Assembly: GCA_016195325.1 (NCBI GenBank)
Contig: JACPZX010000072.1
Location: forward strand, 1-58,735
Origin: Acidobacteriota bacterium
Lineage (GTDB): Bacteria > Acidobacteriota > Polarisedimenticolia > JACPZX01
Direction: 5' to 3'
Length of the DNA stretch: 58,735 nt
Shown: piece after piece, positions 25,935-35,838 of the stretch
How positions within the stretch are numbered: the stretch's first letter is position 1
How the letters are laid out: the number at the start of each line of letters is the position of its first letter
Translations under genes and position numbers: made by a program
The notes under the pieces: generated by a model
Database searches by the model: none
What the model was told of the DNA's origin: nothing
What the model saw: the letters and a program-made list of their open reading frames with translations, nothing else

Positions 25935-25951
25935 TGTCAATCGGCGTGCCA
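25935..25951 (-). promoter_or_regulatory. Candidate sigma-54-like promoter of the efflux operon
   Basis: On the minus strand TGGCAC (25951-25946), five bases, then TTGACA (25940-25935). The -24 box is perfect; the -12 box lacks the expected GC. The TTGACA could instead be a sigma-70 -35, but no -10 follows before the gene. Confidence 0.28.
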
Positions 25952-26128
25952 CCCGCCGCCGCCTCGCGCGCGGCGGCATAACGTCAAACACAGAATGGGG
26001 TTCGGCGCATTCCCTGGGGTGGAGCGGGGGCCGTCGCCAGGTCCCGCCTGCTGTCGATTCATCGACAGGTTGCCTGGTTCTCCGCACGTGGGCGCGGGAC
26101 GGACGCCTCGCGTCCGCCCCGCGTCGGG

Positions 26129-26503
26129 TCAGCTGCCCGCCACCTGCCGGCGCTGGGCCGCCGGCTGCCCGTAGCGCTGCGTGGCATACCCGACGACCAG
26201 CCCGACGAGTCCACCGGGCAGCATGATCTCGAAGTAGTAGTGCTCGCCGGTGGCCGACGGCATCGCCGCGACGAGGAAGGCGAGGAAGAGCCCGACGACC
26301 AGCCCGAAGACGATCCCCTTCGGAACCGAGATCACCTTGCGGGAGAACCAGCCGATGAGGACTCCGGCGATGACCCCCTTGAGGGTGGAGCCGACGACGA
26401 TGCCGGCCAGAATCGGCCGGACGGCGGGGGTGAACCACGCCGTCATCCCGTCGAAGATGCCGAGCACGCCGCCGACGATGAGCCCGAGAATGATCTTATT
26501 CAT
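26129..26503 (-). CDS. Small Gly-rich membrane protein
   Basis: The 124-residue product starts at ATG 26503 behind AGGAGGT. It has about four hydrophobic segments with small-residue packing (IILGLIVGGVLGIFDG, GIVVGSTLKGVIAGVLIGWF, GIVFGLVVGLFLAFLVA, GGLVGLVVGYA) and a short polar C-terminus. It resembles glycine-zipper stress proteins of the GlsB/YeaQ kind in style but is longer. I do not recognise the exact family. It stands alone between the efflux operon and the sugar-dehydrogenase-like gene. Confidence 0.7.
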   Translation of the reverse strand: MNKIILGLIVGGVLGIFDGMTAWFTPAVRPILAGIVVGSTLKGVIAGVLIGWFSRKVISVPKGIVFGLVVGLFLAFLVAAMPSATGEHYYFEIMLPGGLVGLVVGYATQRYGQPAAQRRQVAGS

Positions 26504-26565
26504 GAGCGACCTCCTGCGTGCAGATTACCCCTCCGGCCGGAATCCTTTGCGGGAGGAATCAACTT

Positions 26566-28815
26566 TCAGTGCAGGTAGTGGCCCACGGGCCCCTCGGCGC
26601 CGTCGCTCCCAATGCCGACGACCAGATAGAAGCGGCGGCCGACCGCGGGGGTGAAGGTGAGGGACGTGGACGTCGTCGTCCCGATCAGGGTGAAGGCGGG
26701 GGACGTCGGGAAGTTTCCCGGCGGCGTCGCCGGGCGGGCTGTCGCTGCGGAGTAGACGTGGTAGACCGCGCCGCCTGCCGCGAGGCAGAGGTCGGATGGC
26801 GCCGTCCAGTTCAGCGTCATCTTGCCTCCGCTGAAGGAGGCGAGGACCCCCGAGATCTCCGTGATCAGATTGCATCGATAGTGTGCGGTGTACGTCGTGT
26901 TCGACGGCTGCGTCGCGATGGAGTGCTGGAGCGCCCCGCCGTCCGACCAGTCGTTGAAGACGTACGTGTGGCCGTCCCCGGGCGTCTGCGGCGTGACGGC
27001 CCCGAGGGTGAAGGAGTGCCCGACCACGGCGGTCACGTCGGCGGGAGGCGTCATCGGCTTGCTGTTGAGCTGCAGAGCCAGATCGGCGCGCGGCGTGGCT
27101 CGGAACGACATCACGCTGAGGTTGGGGTAGATGAAGACGCTCTTCCGGTCCGTGAGAACCGCCGCGGACCCGACCGGAGCGCCGGTGTCGGAGGCGTCCA
27201 GGATGATCTCGTACGCGATGTTCGGGTCGGGCTCTCCCGTGGTGTCCGTCACGAAACTGCCCGAGGTGATCCCGCTGATGGGGCCGAGGAACGGGTGCGT
27301 GTGGACGTTGTGGTGAAAGACGATCGTCCAGTCGAAGCCGGACGCGGGGATCGTCCCCTCCTCGGGGTCTGACGCCGAGCCGGCGAAATTGATCGTGTCG
27401 CCGCCATTGAAGAAGCTCCCGTTCGCCGGCATCGAGATCGTGGCGGTCGGGGCTCGGTTCCCGGAGACGATGCGGATCGAGGCCGACGACGTGAGCGATC
27501 CGTCGCTCACCGTCAGCGACGCCGTGTACGAGCCTGCGATCGAGTAGGTGTGGTTCGGGGCGGCCGCCGTGGAGGTCCCGCCGTCGCCGAAGGCCCACGC
27601 GTACGTGAGGGTCGTGTTGGGGTCCACGTCGCTCGAGCCGGTGCCGTCGAAGTGGACGTTGAGGGGGTTGAGCCCGTTCGTGGGCGTCGCCGTCGCGATC
27701 GCTGAGGGCTGGTGGTTCGATCCGCCGACCCACGCGACCCGGTAAATCGTCTGGAAGTTGATGCTGCAATAGTAGAGCGCCCCGTCGGGGCCGACGCGCA
27801 CGTGGGTGATGAAGGGGAGATTGGTCGCGAACTCCTCGACGCTCGTGGGCAGGTTGTTCGAGTCGAGCTGCATCCGGTAGACGACCTTCAGGGCGTAGTC
27901 GGCGTAGAAGAAGTTTCCGTTGTACTGGGCGGGGAAGTTCAGCGTGTTCATGAAGTCGCCGCCGATGATCGCGGCCCCTGTCCCGTTGTGGTTGTAGGAA
28001 TAAATGGGATAGGTCATCCCCGCGACGCCCGGCGGCGCCGGCCCCTCGACGAGAGGCCAGCCGTAATCCTGCCCCTTCAGGATGACGTCGAGCTCCTCCC
28101 ACGTGACGTCCCCGACGTCGCCGAGAAAGAGGTTGCCGGTCACCGGCTGGAACATGAAGCGCCACGCGTTCCGGAAGCCGAGCGCCCATACCTCGGGACG
28201 CGCGTTCGGATCGCTCACGAAGGGGTTGTCCGAAGGGATGGAGCCGTCGCGCGCGATCCGGAGCACTTTTCCGAGGAGCGACCCCCTGTCCTGCGCCGGG
28301 GAGAATTGAAAGTTGTCTCCCATCGTCACGTACAGCATCCCGTCCGGGCCGAAGCGCATGCCGCCGGACATGTGCATGATGCTGAGGAGCTCGGGGCCGT
28401 CCAGAAGCGTGGTGATGTTGAGGAGGCTGTTCCCCGACACCTCGGCCCGGATCACCTTGTTGTGCACGGGCGGGCCGAGGTCGGTGACGTAGAAGTAGAT
28501 GAAGTGGTTGGTGAGGAAGTCGGGATCGATCGCGAGCCCGACCAGCCCCTCCTCGCCGTCGCTGGAGACGTTGGCGAGCTGGGTGACGACGGTGGGCGCG
28601 GGGTCCCCGACGTGCAGCACCTCGATCTTGCCCAGCTTGCTGATCAGCCAGATGTCCCCGGTCGGATCCCAGTCGAAGTCGGTGAGCTGGAACACGTCCA
28701 CCGGCAGGTTCGTCTCGACGAACCCGGCGGGAACCGTGCCGGCATGCGCAATCGACAGCACGCCTGTCGCGATGAGAAGACACACGACGGGCGCCAGAAG
28801 GGTTTTTCGAGTCAT
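26566..28815 (-). CDS. Secreted PQQ-sugar-dehydrogenase-like propeller with PKD domain
   Basis: ATG 28815 gives a signal peptide (MTRKTLLAPVVCLLIATGVL, cleaved near AHA); an in-frame GTG at 28851 would precede it. Residues about 35-345 form a six-bladed propeller of the soluble glucose/sorbosone dehydrogenase type (HMSGGMRFGPDGMLYVTMGD, ALGFRNAWRF, WEELDVILKGQDYGWP). A PKD domain follows (HFDGTGSSDVDPNTTLTYAW), then two beta-sandwich regions and a fibronectin-like end. A role in periplasmic or extracellular sugar oxidation is possible, but many such proteins are only binding scaffolds. 749 residues. Confidence 0.82.
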   Translation of the reverse strand: MTRKTLLAPVVCLLIATGVLSIAHAGTVPAGFVETNLPVDVFQLTDFDWDPTGDIWLISKLGKIEVLHVGDPAPTVVTQLANVSSDGEEGLVGLAIDPDFLTNHFIYFYVTDLGPPVHNKVIRAEVSGNSLLNITTLLDGPELLSIMHMSGGMRFGPDGMLYVTMGDNFQFSPAQDRGSLLGKVLRIARDGSIPSDNPFVSDPNARPEVWALGFRNAWRFMFQPVTGNLFLGDVGDVTWEELDVILKGQDYGWPLVEGPAPPGVAGMTYPIYSYNHNGTGAAIIGGDFMNTLNFPAQYNGNFFYADYALKVVYRMQLDSNNLPTSVEEFATNLPFITHVRVGPDGALYYCSINFQTIYRVAWVGGSNHQPSAIATATPTNGLNPLNVHFDGTGSSDVDPNTTLTYAWAFGDGGTSTAAAPNHTYSIAGSYTASLTVSDGSLTSSASIRIVSGNRAPTATISMPANGSFFNGGDTINFAGSASDPEEGTIPASGFDWTIVFHHNVHTHPFLGPISGITSGSFVTDTTGEPDPNIAYEIILDASDTGAPVGSAAVLTDRKSVFIYPNLSVMSFRATPRADLALQLNSKPMTPPADVTAVVGHSFTLGAVTPQTPGDGHTYVFNDWSDGGALQHSIATQPSNTTYTAHYRCNLITEISGVLASFSGGKMTLNWTAPSDLCLAAGGAVYHVYSAATARPATPPGNFPTSPAFTLIGTTTSTSLTFTPAVGRRFYLVVGIGSDGAEGPVGHYLH

Positions 28816-28881
28816 TGAGCGTGAGACTCCGCACCACCTATTTACGTTCACCCGTGCGGGGGGGCAAGCCGGGCGTTCGGG

Positions 28882-30942
28882 TCAGTTGAACCCGTATTTC
28901 TGGATTCTCGTGTAAAGCTGGGCCCGGGTGAGCCCGAGGAGCCGGGCCGCCTGCGACTTGTTGCCCTTCGCGCTCCTGAGGGCCTGCTCGACGAACTTCC
29001 GCTCCATCTCCTGGAGCTGGACGCCCCCCGGCGGGAGGGGGGTGGCCGGATCCGTCCCCGGGGCCGGCGTCCGCTCGCGCGCGAGCTCGCTGCGGCCGAT
29101 CGCCGCCGGGAGGTGCTCGTGCGTGATGAGCCCGCCGTCGCAGAGGAGGATGGCCCGCTCGATCGCGTTCCGGAGCTCGCGGACGTTGCCCGGCCAGCCG
29201 TAGGCGAGGAGCCACTGGCATGCGTCGCGGGAGATGCCCGCGGCGGGGCGCCCCATCGTCCGGCCGAGCTCATCGAGGAAGGACTCGGCGAGGGGAAGGA
29301 TGTCGTCGGGACGCTCGCGCAGGGCCGGGATCTGGATCTCGAAGACGTTGAGCCGATAGTAGAGATCCTCGCGGAACTGTCCCCTGGCGATCGCCGTCGC
29401 CAGGTTCCGGTTGGTCGCGGCGACGACGCGCACGTCGGCGCGGAGGACTCGGGTCCCGCCGACGCGTTGGAACTCTCGCTCCTGCAGCACGCGCAGGAAT
29501 TTCGCCTGGACGAGAGGGCTCATCTCGGTGATCTCGTCGAGAAAGAGAGTGCCGCCGGCCGCCTGCTCGAGCTGGCCGATCTTGGCCGCGACGGCTCCGG
29601 TGAAGGCCCCCTTCTCGTGGCCGAACAGCTCCGACTCGAGGAGCTGCTCCGGGAGCGCCGCGCAGTTGATCGCGATGAGCGGCTTCGCCGAGCGCGGCGA
29701 TCCCTGGTGGATGAGGCGTGACACGACCTCCTTGCCCGTCCCCGACTCGCCCGTGATGAGGACCGTCGTCCCCGACGACGCGACGCGGCCGACCTGCGTG
29801 AGGACGTGCTTCCACGACCGCGAGACGCCGATGACGCGGCCGCGCCCCTGGGACTGCAGCTCGCGGGTCAGCGTCGCGACCGTCGCCTCGAGCCGCTCGG
29901 CGCGCTCGCGCGCCTCCGCGGCGAGGCGCGCTTCCTCGGCGAGCCGCTGATAGGACAGGGCGAGGGCGATCCGGTCCGCGATCCGGCGCGCGATCTCGAC
30001 GTCGGCGTCGCCGTACCGCGATCGCTCCCGGTCGAAGAAGCTCACCGCGCCGTGGACCTCGCCCGACATCCAGACGGGGACCCTCAGCCACGAGAGCATG
30101 CCGCTCCCGAGGAGCAGGCGGTTCCTTTCCGTCGTGGGCTCGAGCTCCGCCGGGAGATCGCGGAAGATCTCCGACTCCATCCGGCAGCGCTCGGCCTCCT
30201 CCTGGGTCAGGTGCACCGGCTCGCTCGGAACGCGCGCGTCGATGCGTTTCGACTCGCCGATCGGCCGGATGGTCCGGGCCAGCGCGTCGAGCTCGGTGAG
30301 AACCATCAGATCGTGGGGCATCACCTCGCGCACCGCCTCGGCGATGCGCTCGAAGATCTCGCGGACGTCGAGCGACGGCGTGAGGGTCGCGAGGATCGAC
30401 TCGAGCTGATCGAGGCGCTCGCGGCGCACGCGGTCGGCATCCCAGATCCTCCAGTGCTCCACCGCGGATCCGAGGAGGGCGGCGATCGGGGCGAGGACCT
30501 GCTGGTGCTCCTCCGTGAAGCCCGACGCGCGGCCGGAGCTGAGCCAGACGCCTCCCGAGAAGGCGTCCCCCGCGCGGAACGACTGCCAGAGGATGGATCG
30601 GACTCCCTTGTGGATGATCTCGGCGTCGAGACGGAACGACGGATCGAGCTCCGTCTCGGCGTCGTCGATGCGGAGGGGACCGGGCCGGGGGCGCATGCGC
30701 GGGGACCAGAGCTCGAGCGGCGTCGGGTCGGAGCAGGTGGGCTTCTCGTTCCCGCAGTCCCAGGTCGCGGCATGGACCACGGCGAGCCGCTCCTCGACGA
30801 TGCGCACTACCCCCATGTTGTCGAAGGGGATCAGCTCGCGGACGGAGGCGGCCACCCGGTTGAAGACCTCCTGGAGCTCGAGCGTCTCCGACGCCGTCTC
30901 GGCGATGCGAGCCAGGACTTTGGCGACCGATTGGGGTTCCAT
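28882..30942 (-). CDS. GAF-domain sigma-54-dependent activator (NtrC/NorR type)
   Basis: Two GAF-like sensor domains (about 10-170 and 190-350) precede an AAA+ domain with Walker A GESGTGKE, the sigma-54 contact loop GAFTGA, Walker B GTLFLDEI and the arginine finger region. A Fis-type HTH closes the protein ([20 protein letters not shown]). It remodels sigma-54 polymerase at -24/-12 promoters in response to a ligand or redox signal. The start is uncertain: ATG 30942 fits a leaderless transcript from TAGAAT at 30958-30953, while ATG 30954 would lie inside that hexamer. It is divergent from the P5C dehydrogenase gene. Confidence 0.9.
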   Translation of the reverse strand: MEPQSVAKVLARIAETASETLELQEVFNRVAASVRELIPFDNMGVVRIVEERLAVVHAATWDCGNEKPTCSDPTPLELWSPRMRPRPGPLRIDDAETELDPSFRLDAEIIHKGVRSILWQSFRAGDAFSGGVWLSSGRASGFTEEHQQVLAPIAALLGSAVEHWRIWDADRVRRERLDQLESILATLTPSLDVREIFERIAEAVREVMPHDLMVLTELDALARTIRPIGESKRIDARVPSEPVHLTQEEAERCRMESEIFRDLPAELEPTTERNRLLLGSGMLSWLRVPVWMSGEVHGAVSFFDRERSRYGDADVEIARRIADRIALALSYQRLAEEARLAAEARERAERLEATVATLTRELQSQGRGRVIGVSRSWKHVLTQVGRVASSGTTVLITGESGTGKEVVSRLIHQGSPRSAKPLIAINCAALPEQLLESELFGHEKGAFTGAVAAKIGQLEQAAGGTLFLDEITEMSPLVQAKFLRVLQEREFQRVGGTRVLRADVRVVAATNRNLATAIARGQFREDLYYRLNVFEIQIPALRERPDDILPLAESFLDELGRTMGRPAAGISRDACQWLLAYGWPGNVRELRNAIERAILLCDGGLITHEHLPAAIGRSELARERTPAPGTDPATPLPPGGVQLQEMERKFVEQALRSAKGNKSQAARLLGLTRAQLYTRIQKYGFN

Positions 30943-30952
30943 GGAAGCTGGC

Positions 30953-30958
30953 ATTCTA
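30953..30958 (-). promoter_or_regulatory. Possible -10 (TAGAAT) for the sigma-54 activator gene
   Basis: TAGAAT on the minus strand, ten bases before ATG 30942. No good -35 is seen. Confidence 0.3.
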
Positions 30959-31039
30959 GAGCGCACCGGGGGAACTCTCCACGTCGCGCCCCCCCTCCCG
31001 CGCCGGCCCGCGCGGGCTGCGACCGGCACTCGCCGGTGT

Positions 31040-31045
31040 TAGAAT
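31040..31045 (+). promoter_or_regulatory. Possible -10 (TAGAAT) for the P5C dehydrogenase gene
   Basis: TAGAAT, 52 bases before ATG 31098, with a poor -35 (CTGCGA) 17 bases upstream. It mirrors the TAGAAT on the opposite strand. Confidence 0.35.
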
Positions 31046-31097
31046 CCCGGCCTCTGCCCCGCACGATCCCGTCCCCGCTCGCGACTCCGGAGGCCCC

Positions 31098-32648
31098 ATG
31101 GAGCCCTACGCGTTCGCCAACGAGCCCTTCGTCGATTTCTCGAAGGACGAGAACCGGAACAAAATGCAGGAGGCGCTGTCGCACGTCGCCTCGAAGCTCG
31201 GCCGCACCTACCCGCTGATCATCGACGGAAAGAAAATCGAGCGGAAGGAGACCTTCGCGTCGCGGAACCCCGCGAAGAAGAGCCAGGTCATCGGCCACTT
31301 CGCCGCCGGGACGCGCGAGGACGTCGAGACGGCCCTCGCTGCGGCGTGGAAGGCCTTCGAGACGTGGCAGCACGTCGCTCCCGAGGACCGGGCTTCGGTT
31401 CTCTTCCGGTGCGCGTCGATCCTGAGGCGGCGCAAGTTCGAGATGTCGGCGTGGATGGTCCACGAGGTCGGCAAGCCCTGGGCCGAGGCCGACGCCGACA
31501 CCGCCGAGGCGATCGACTTCTGCGAGTTCTACGCGCGCGAGGCGCTGCGCCTTGCCGGCAAGCACCCGCTGACCCGCGTCCCGCACGAGCGCAACGAGCT
31601 CCGCTACATCCCGCTCGGCGCCGGCGCCGCCATCCCGCCGTGGAACTTCCCGCTCGCCATCATGGCCGGCATGACCGTCGCCGCGGTCGTCACCGGGAAC
31701 ACGATCGTGATGAAGCCGAGCAGCGACGCCCCCGCCATCGCCTACGCCTTCATGGAGGTGCTCGAGGAGGCCGGGCTGCCGCCGGGGGTCGTGAACTTCC
31801 TGAGCGGAGCGGGTGCGACGGTCGGCGATCCCCTCATCGATCATCCGAGGACCCGCTTCGTCGCCTTCACGGGATCGAAGGAGGTCGGTCTCAGGATCAA
31901 CGAGCGCGCGGCGAAGCCGAACCCCGGGCAGATCTGGATCAAGAGGGTCATCGTCGAGATGGGCGGGAAGGACGCCATCCTCGTCGCCGACGACGCGGAC
32001 GTCGACGAGGCCGCGCGCGGCATCGTCGCCTCGGCCTTCGGCTACTCGGGCCAGAAGTGCTCCGCGTGCTCGCGCGCTATCGTCGACGCGAAGGTGTACG
32101 ACGCCGTTCTCGAGAAGGTGGCCGCCGGGACGCGGGCGATCACCGTCGGCGATCCGACCGATCCGAAGACCCAGATGGGACCGGTCATCAATGATCGCGC
32201 CCAGGCCACCATCCTCGGCTACGTCGAGGCGGGGAAGCGCGAGGGAAGGCTCGTCACGGGTGGCGAGGCGGGCTCGCCCGACGGCTCCTTCGTCCAGCCG
32301 ACCGTCATCGCCGACGTTCCGGCGAGGGGGAAGATCGCACAGGAGGAGATCTTCGGCCCCGTCCTCGCGGTCATCAAGGCCAAGGACTTCGAGGACGGCC
32401 TGCGGATCGCGAACGACACCGAGTTCGGCCTGACTGGCGCGGTCTACACCCGATCGCCGGAGCGCATCGCCGACGCGAAGCGGCGATTCCACGTGGGGAA
32501 CCTCTACGTGAACAGGAAGTGCACGGGCGCGATGGTGGGGGTCCACCCCTTCGGCGGCTTCAACATGTCGGGGACGGATTCAAAAGCGGGCGGACACGAC
32601 TACCTCCTGCTCTTCACGCAGGCGAAGGCGATCAGCGAAAAGGTATGA
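31098..32648 (+). CDS. pruA: L-glutamate gamma-semialdehyde (P5C) dehydrogenase
   Basis: The 516-residue aldehyde dehydrogenase would oxidise glutamate semialdehyde to glutamate in proline and arginine catabolism. It has the RocA/PutA-C features: IPPWNFPLAIMAGM, FTGSKEVGLRI, EMGGKDAILV with the general-base Glu, catalytic Cys in GQKCSACSRAIV, EEIFGPVLAV and the C-terminal PFGGFNMSGTDSKAGG. GGAGG precedes ATG 31098. A sigma-54 activator is divergent but nothing shows it regulates this gene. No proline dehydrogenase is in the window. The next gene starts nine bases after the stop. Confidence 0.93.
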   Translation: MEPYAFANEPFVDFSKDENRNKMQEALSHVASKLGRTYPLIIDGKKIERKETFASRNPAKKSQVIGHFAAGTREDVETALAAAWKAFETWQHVAPEDRASVLFRCASILRRRKFEMSAWMVHEVGKPWAEADADTAEAIDFCEFYAREALRLAGKHPLTRVPHERNELRYIPLGAGAAIPPWNFPLAIMAGMTVAAVVTGNTIVMKPSSDAPAIAYAFMEVLEEAGLPPGVVNFLSGAGATVGDPLIDHPRTRFVAFTGSKEVGLRINERAAKPNPGQIWIKRVIVEMGGKDAILVADDADVDEAARGIVASAFGYSGQKCSACSRAIVDAKVYDAVLEKVAAGTRAITVGDPTDPKTQMGPVINDRAQATILGYVEAGKREGRLVTGGEAGSPDGSFVQPTVIADVPARGKIAQEEIFGPVLAVIKAKDFEDGLRIANDTEFGLTGAVYTRSPERIADAKRRFHVGNLYVNRKCTGAMVGVHPFGGFNMSGTDSKAGGHDYLLLFTQAKAISEKV

Positions 32649-32657
32649 GGCGAACGC

Positions 32658-35600
32658 ATGTGGCTTGGCGCGACGGATGGACGTAAGATCCGGTCCCTCA
32701 TGGTTGAACGCCTGACCCCTGCCCGGCCACTCGCCTGGATCGCCGGTGCCCTGCTCGGGCTCGTCTCCGCGTCCGCCGTGCTCGCCGACGAGCCGGTCTA
32801 CCTTATCTTTGAGGGTCGTCTCCACACGATCGCGGGGCCGCACGCCGCCCCCGAGTCCGAGGTCACCTTCCGCCTGACGAACCGGGCGGGAGGGGGCGAC
32901 GTGCTCTGGGAGCAGGGGCCGCAGACCGTCGCGCTCCACGACGGTTACTTCCAGGCGGTCCTCGGTGACGGAGCCCCCCTCACACTCGATCTTTTCGGCG
33001 GCCCGAGATGGCTCGAGGTCGATTGCCCCGACTGCGCGGGGAGCCGGCGTTTCAGGATCGAGCGGCGGGGTGAGGCGATCGCGATCCTCGGCTCGGAGAA
33101 GCCCGTAAGGCCGGGTCCTCTCGCGGCGAAGGCGCTTCTCCGGAACCAGCGCCTTCACGATCAACGCGCGTACCCGACAGGCATCGTCCCGGGGGGCGCG
33201 ATCGCGAAGGCGTACGCCGAGCTGGCGGCGTCGTCGCCGGTCACCGGGACCGATCCGACGATCGAGGCGCCCTCCTCCTCGCTGACGCAGGGGCAGTGGC
33301 TCGCCATCGGGCCGTCGAAGGTGACGAACGGCCAGACGAGCCCGACCGGCGACGTGAGCGGCCGCGTGAACAGCATCGCCGTCCACCCGACCGACCCGAA
33401 CATCGTCTACGCCTGCGGCGCGCAGGGGGGCGTCTGGAAGTCCACGAACGCCGGCACGACCTGGATGGCCCTCACCGACACACTTCCCTCCCTCGCCACC
33501 GGCGCCATCGCGATCTCGACCTCGAACCCGAGCATCCTCTACCTCGGAACCGGCGAGGCGAACCTGTCGATCGACTCGTACTGGGGGGCCGGGATCTGGA
33601 AGTCCACCGACGGCGGGGCCAACTGGGCGCCGACGGGGCCGATCGATCCGAACCGCGCGCCGCTCAACAGCGCCGCGATCGCGCAGATCGTCGTGCATCC
33701 GACCGATCCGAATGTCGTCATCGCCGCCGTGGGGACCTTCCAGGAGGGGAACCGCCTCTTCAGCGGCGGGATCTATCGGACGACCGACGGCGGAGCGACA
33801 TGGGCGCGCGCGCTCGGCACCGGGCTTCCAGCCGGCGCCGTCGCCGCCACCGACGTCCTCTTCGATCCGTCGAACCCGAACAACGTCTACGCGGGCCTCG
33901 GCTACATCGGCGGGTCGGCGAACAACGGCGTCTACAAGTCCACGAACGGCGGAGCCTCGTTCGGCGCCAGAATAGCCGGAGGGCTTCCCTCGACCAACGT
34001 CGGACGCATCAACCTCGGCATCTCGAAGAGCAGCCCGCTCATCGTCTACGCGGCGCATCACAGCGTCTCGGCGAGCACGCTCCTCGGCCTCTACCGGAGC
34101 GCCGACGGGGGGGCGAGCTGGACGTTCAAGAGCAGCACCGGCTACTCGTGCAACACGCAGTGCTGGTACGACCTGGTCGTCGCCGTCCACCCGACCGACC
34201 CGAACACCGTCTTCCTAGGGGGGGTCAACCTCTACCGTTCGACGAACGGCGGCAACACCTTCACCAGCATCTCGACGAGCAGCGGGACGACGGGAGGGCT
34301 TCACGCCGATCAGCACGCCCTCTTCTTCGCGCCGTCGCTCCCGACGCAACTCTGGAGCGGGAACGACGGCGGCGTCTGGCGGACGGACGATCCTTCGCCC
34401 GCCTCGCCGAACTGGGTGAACCGGAACGGAAACCTCGCTCTCCTCCAGTTCCAGAGCGTGGCGGTGCCGCCGGCCGATCCGAACGTCGCGTACGGCGGCA
34501 CGCAGGACAACGGGACCATCAAGTACACGGGGAGCACCATCTGGAACCACATCCAGAACGGCGACGGGGGCCAGACGGCCGTCGACTTCGTTACCCCCGC
34601 CACCGTGTACCACACGTACTTCAACGTCTCGTTCGAGCGCTCCGACAACTCGGGAAGCACGTGGGCGACGAAGCAGTCGGGCCTCAACACCGCAGACCCT
34701 TCCGAGTTCTACGTCCCCGTCGAGATGGACCCGACGAACCCCGCGGTCCTCTACCTCGGCACGAACAAGCTCTACCGGACGCCGAGCCGCGGCGACTCGT
34801 GGTCTGCGATCAGCCCCGACCTCTCGATCGTGCCCGGCGATCCCAACAACCTCGGCGACATCACGGCCATCGGCGTCGGAAAGAACAACGCGAGCTTCAT
34901 CTACACCGGCTCCTCGAACGCGCAGGTCTACGCCACCTCGAACCTGGGCGGCGCGTGGACCGACGTGAAGGCGGCGCCCCTTCCGACGCGCACCGTCGCG
35001 ACGATCGCGGTGAGCCCGGTGGACGCGAACATCGCGTTCGTGGGCTACTCGGGGTTCGACGACCCGAACAACGGGAACGGCCACGTCTTCAGGACGGTGA
35101 ACCGCGGGGCGTCGTGGACCGACACGACGTCGAACCTCCCGAACATGCCGGTAAACCAGCTCGTGATCGATCCGGTCGCGCCGCAGATGATCTACGCGGC
35201 CACCGACATCGGGCCGTACGCCTCGACGAACGGCGGGCAGACGTGGGCCCGCTACGCCGGCGGCCTCCCGAACGTGGCGACGTTCGAGATCGCCGTGCAG
35301 CAGCCGAACCTGCTCTTCACGGCGACGCACGGGCGCGGGATGTTCCAGGCCTTCGGCTGCTCGGGATCAGGGACGACCGATCTCGACGCGGATGGCATCG
35401 CCGACTTCTGCGACAACTGCGCCTCAGGATCGAACCCGGCCCAGACCGACGCCGATCATGATGGGTTCGGGGCCCCGTGCGACTGCGCCGACGCGGACGC
35501 GGCGATCCATCCGGGCTCGCCGCCTCCCTCGGACGTCGCCGAGGACGTCACGCTCGCGGACACCGGCGACCTGGCGTGGAGCGGCGCGACGCTCGCCCAG

Positions 35601-35825
35601 GGGTACGACGTCTATCGCGGCGGCATCGGTCCGACAACCCACTTCGCGTACAACCAGACGTGCCTCGCGAACACGGTGCCGGCCACGACCGTGAACGACG
35701 CGACGACGCCGGCGATCGGGAGCGCCTTCTACTACGTCGTCGCCTCGCGCAACTGCATGGCGGAAAGCGGCCTCGGGAGCCAGTCGAACGGCACCCCGAG
35801 GCCGAACTCGAGCCCCTGCCCGTAG
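32658..35825 (+). CDS. Large secreted BNR/sialidase-type propeller with thrombospondin-3 region
   Basis: ATG 32658 has TGAGG upstream; an internal ATG at 32700 is possible. The N-terminus is a signal peptide (ARPLAWIAGALLGLVSASAV). Residues about 200-880 are a long run of BNR-like blades, recurring as VYKSTNGGASF, IYRTTDGGATW and GNDGGVWRTDD, each preceded by HPTDPN-V turns. This makes a two-propeller protein of the VPS10/xyloglucanase type. A Ca-binding thrombospondin type 3 segment follows (DLDADGIADFCDNCASG) and a short fibronectin-like end. It is probably cell-surface or secreted. No catalytic site is assigned. 1055 residues. Confidence 0.85.
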   Translation: MWLGATDGRKIRSLMVERLTPARPLAWIAGALLGLVSASAVLADEPVYLIFEGRLHTIAGPHAAPESEVTFRLTNRAGGGDVLWEQGPQTVALHDGYFQAVLGDGAPLTLDLFGGPRWLEVDCPDCAGSRRFRIERRGEAIAILGSEKPVRPGPLAAKALLRNQRLHDQRAYPTGIVPGGAIAKAYAELAASSPVTGTDPTIEAPSSSLTQGQWLAIGPSKVTNGQTSPTGDVSGRVNSIAVHPTDPNIVYACGAQGGVWKSTNAGTTWMALTDTLPSLATGAIAISTSNPSILYLGTGEANLSIDSYWGAGIWKSTDGGANWAPTGPIDPNRAPLNSAAIAQIVVHPTDPNVVIAAVGTFQEGNRLFSGGIYRTTDGGATWARALGTGLPAGAVAATDVLFDPSNPNNVYAGLGYIGGSANNGVYKSTNGGASFGARIAGGLPSTNVGRINLGISKSSPLIVYAAHHSVSASTLLGLYRSADGGASWTFKSSTGYSCNTQCWYDLVVAVHPTDPNTVFLGGVNLYRSTNGGNTFTSISTSSGTTGGLHADQHALFFAPSLPTQLWSGNDGGVWRTDDPSPASPNWVNRNGNLALLQFQSVAVPPADPNVAYGGTQDNGTIKYTGSTIWNHIQNGDGGQTAVDFVTPATVYHTYFNVSFERSDNSGSTWATKQSGLNTADPSEFYVPVEMDPTNPAVLYLGTNKLYRTPSRGDSWSAISPDLSIVPGDPNNLGDITAIGVGKNNASFIYTGSSNAQVYATSNLGGAWTDVKAAPLPTRTVATIAVSPVDANIAFVGYSGFDDPNNGNGHVFRTVNRGASWTDTTSNLPNMPVNQLVIDPVAPQMIYAATDIGPYASTNGGQTWARYAGGLPNVATFEIAVQQPNLLFTATHGRGMFQAFGCSGSGTTDLDADGIADFCDNCASGSNPAQTDADHDGFGAPCDCADADAAIHPGSPPPSDVAEDVTLADTGDLAWSGATLAQGYDVYRGGIGPTTHFAYNQTCLANTVPATTVNDATTPAIGSAFYYVVASRNCMAESGLGSQSNGTPRPNSSPCP

Positions 35826-35838
35826 GCGGAATCGCCCC

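Noticed and set aside
30943-31097. Sigma-54 site between the activator and the P5C dehydrogenase gene
   Set aside because: No GG-N10-GC arrangement with acceptable flanks was found, so control of pruA by the adjacent activator is unsupported.
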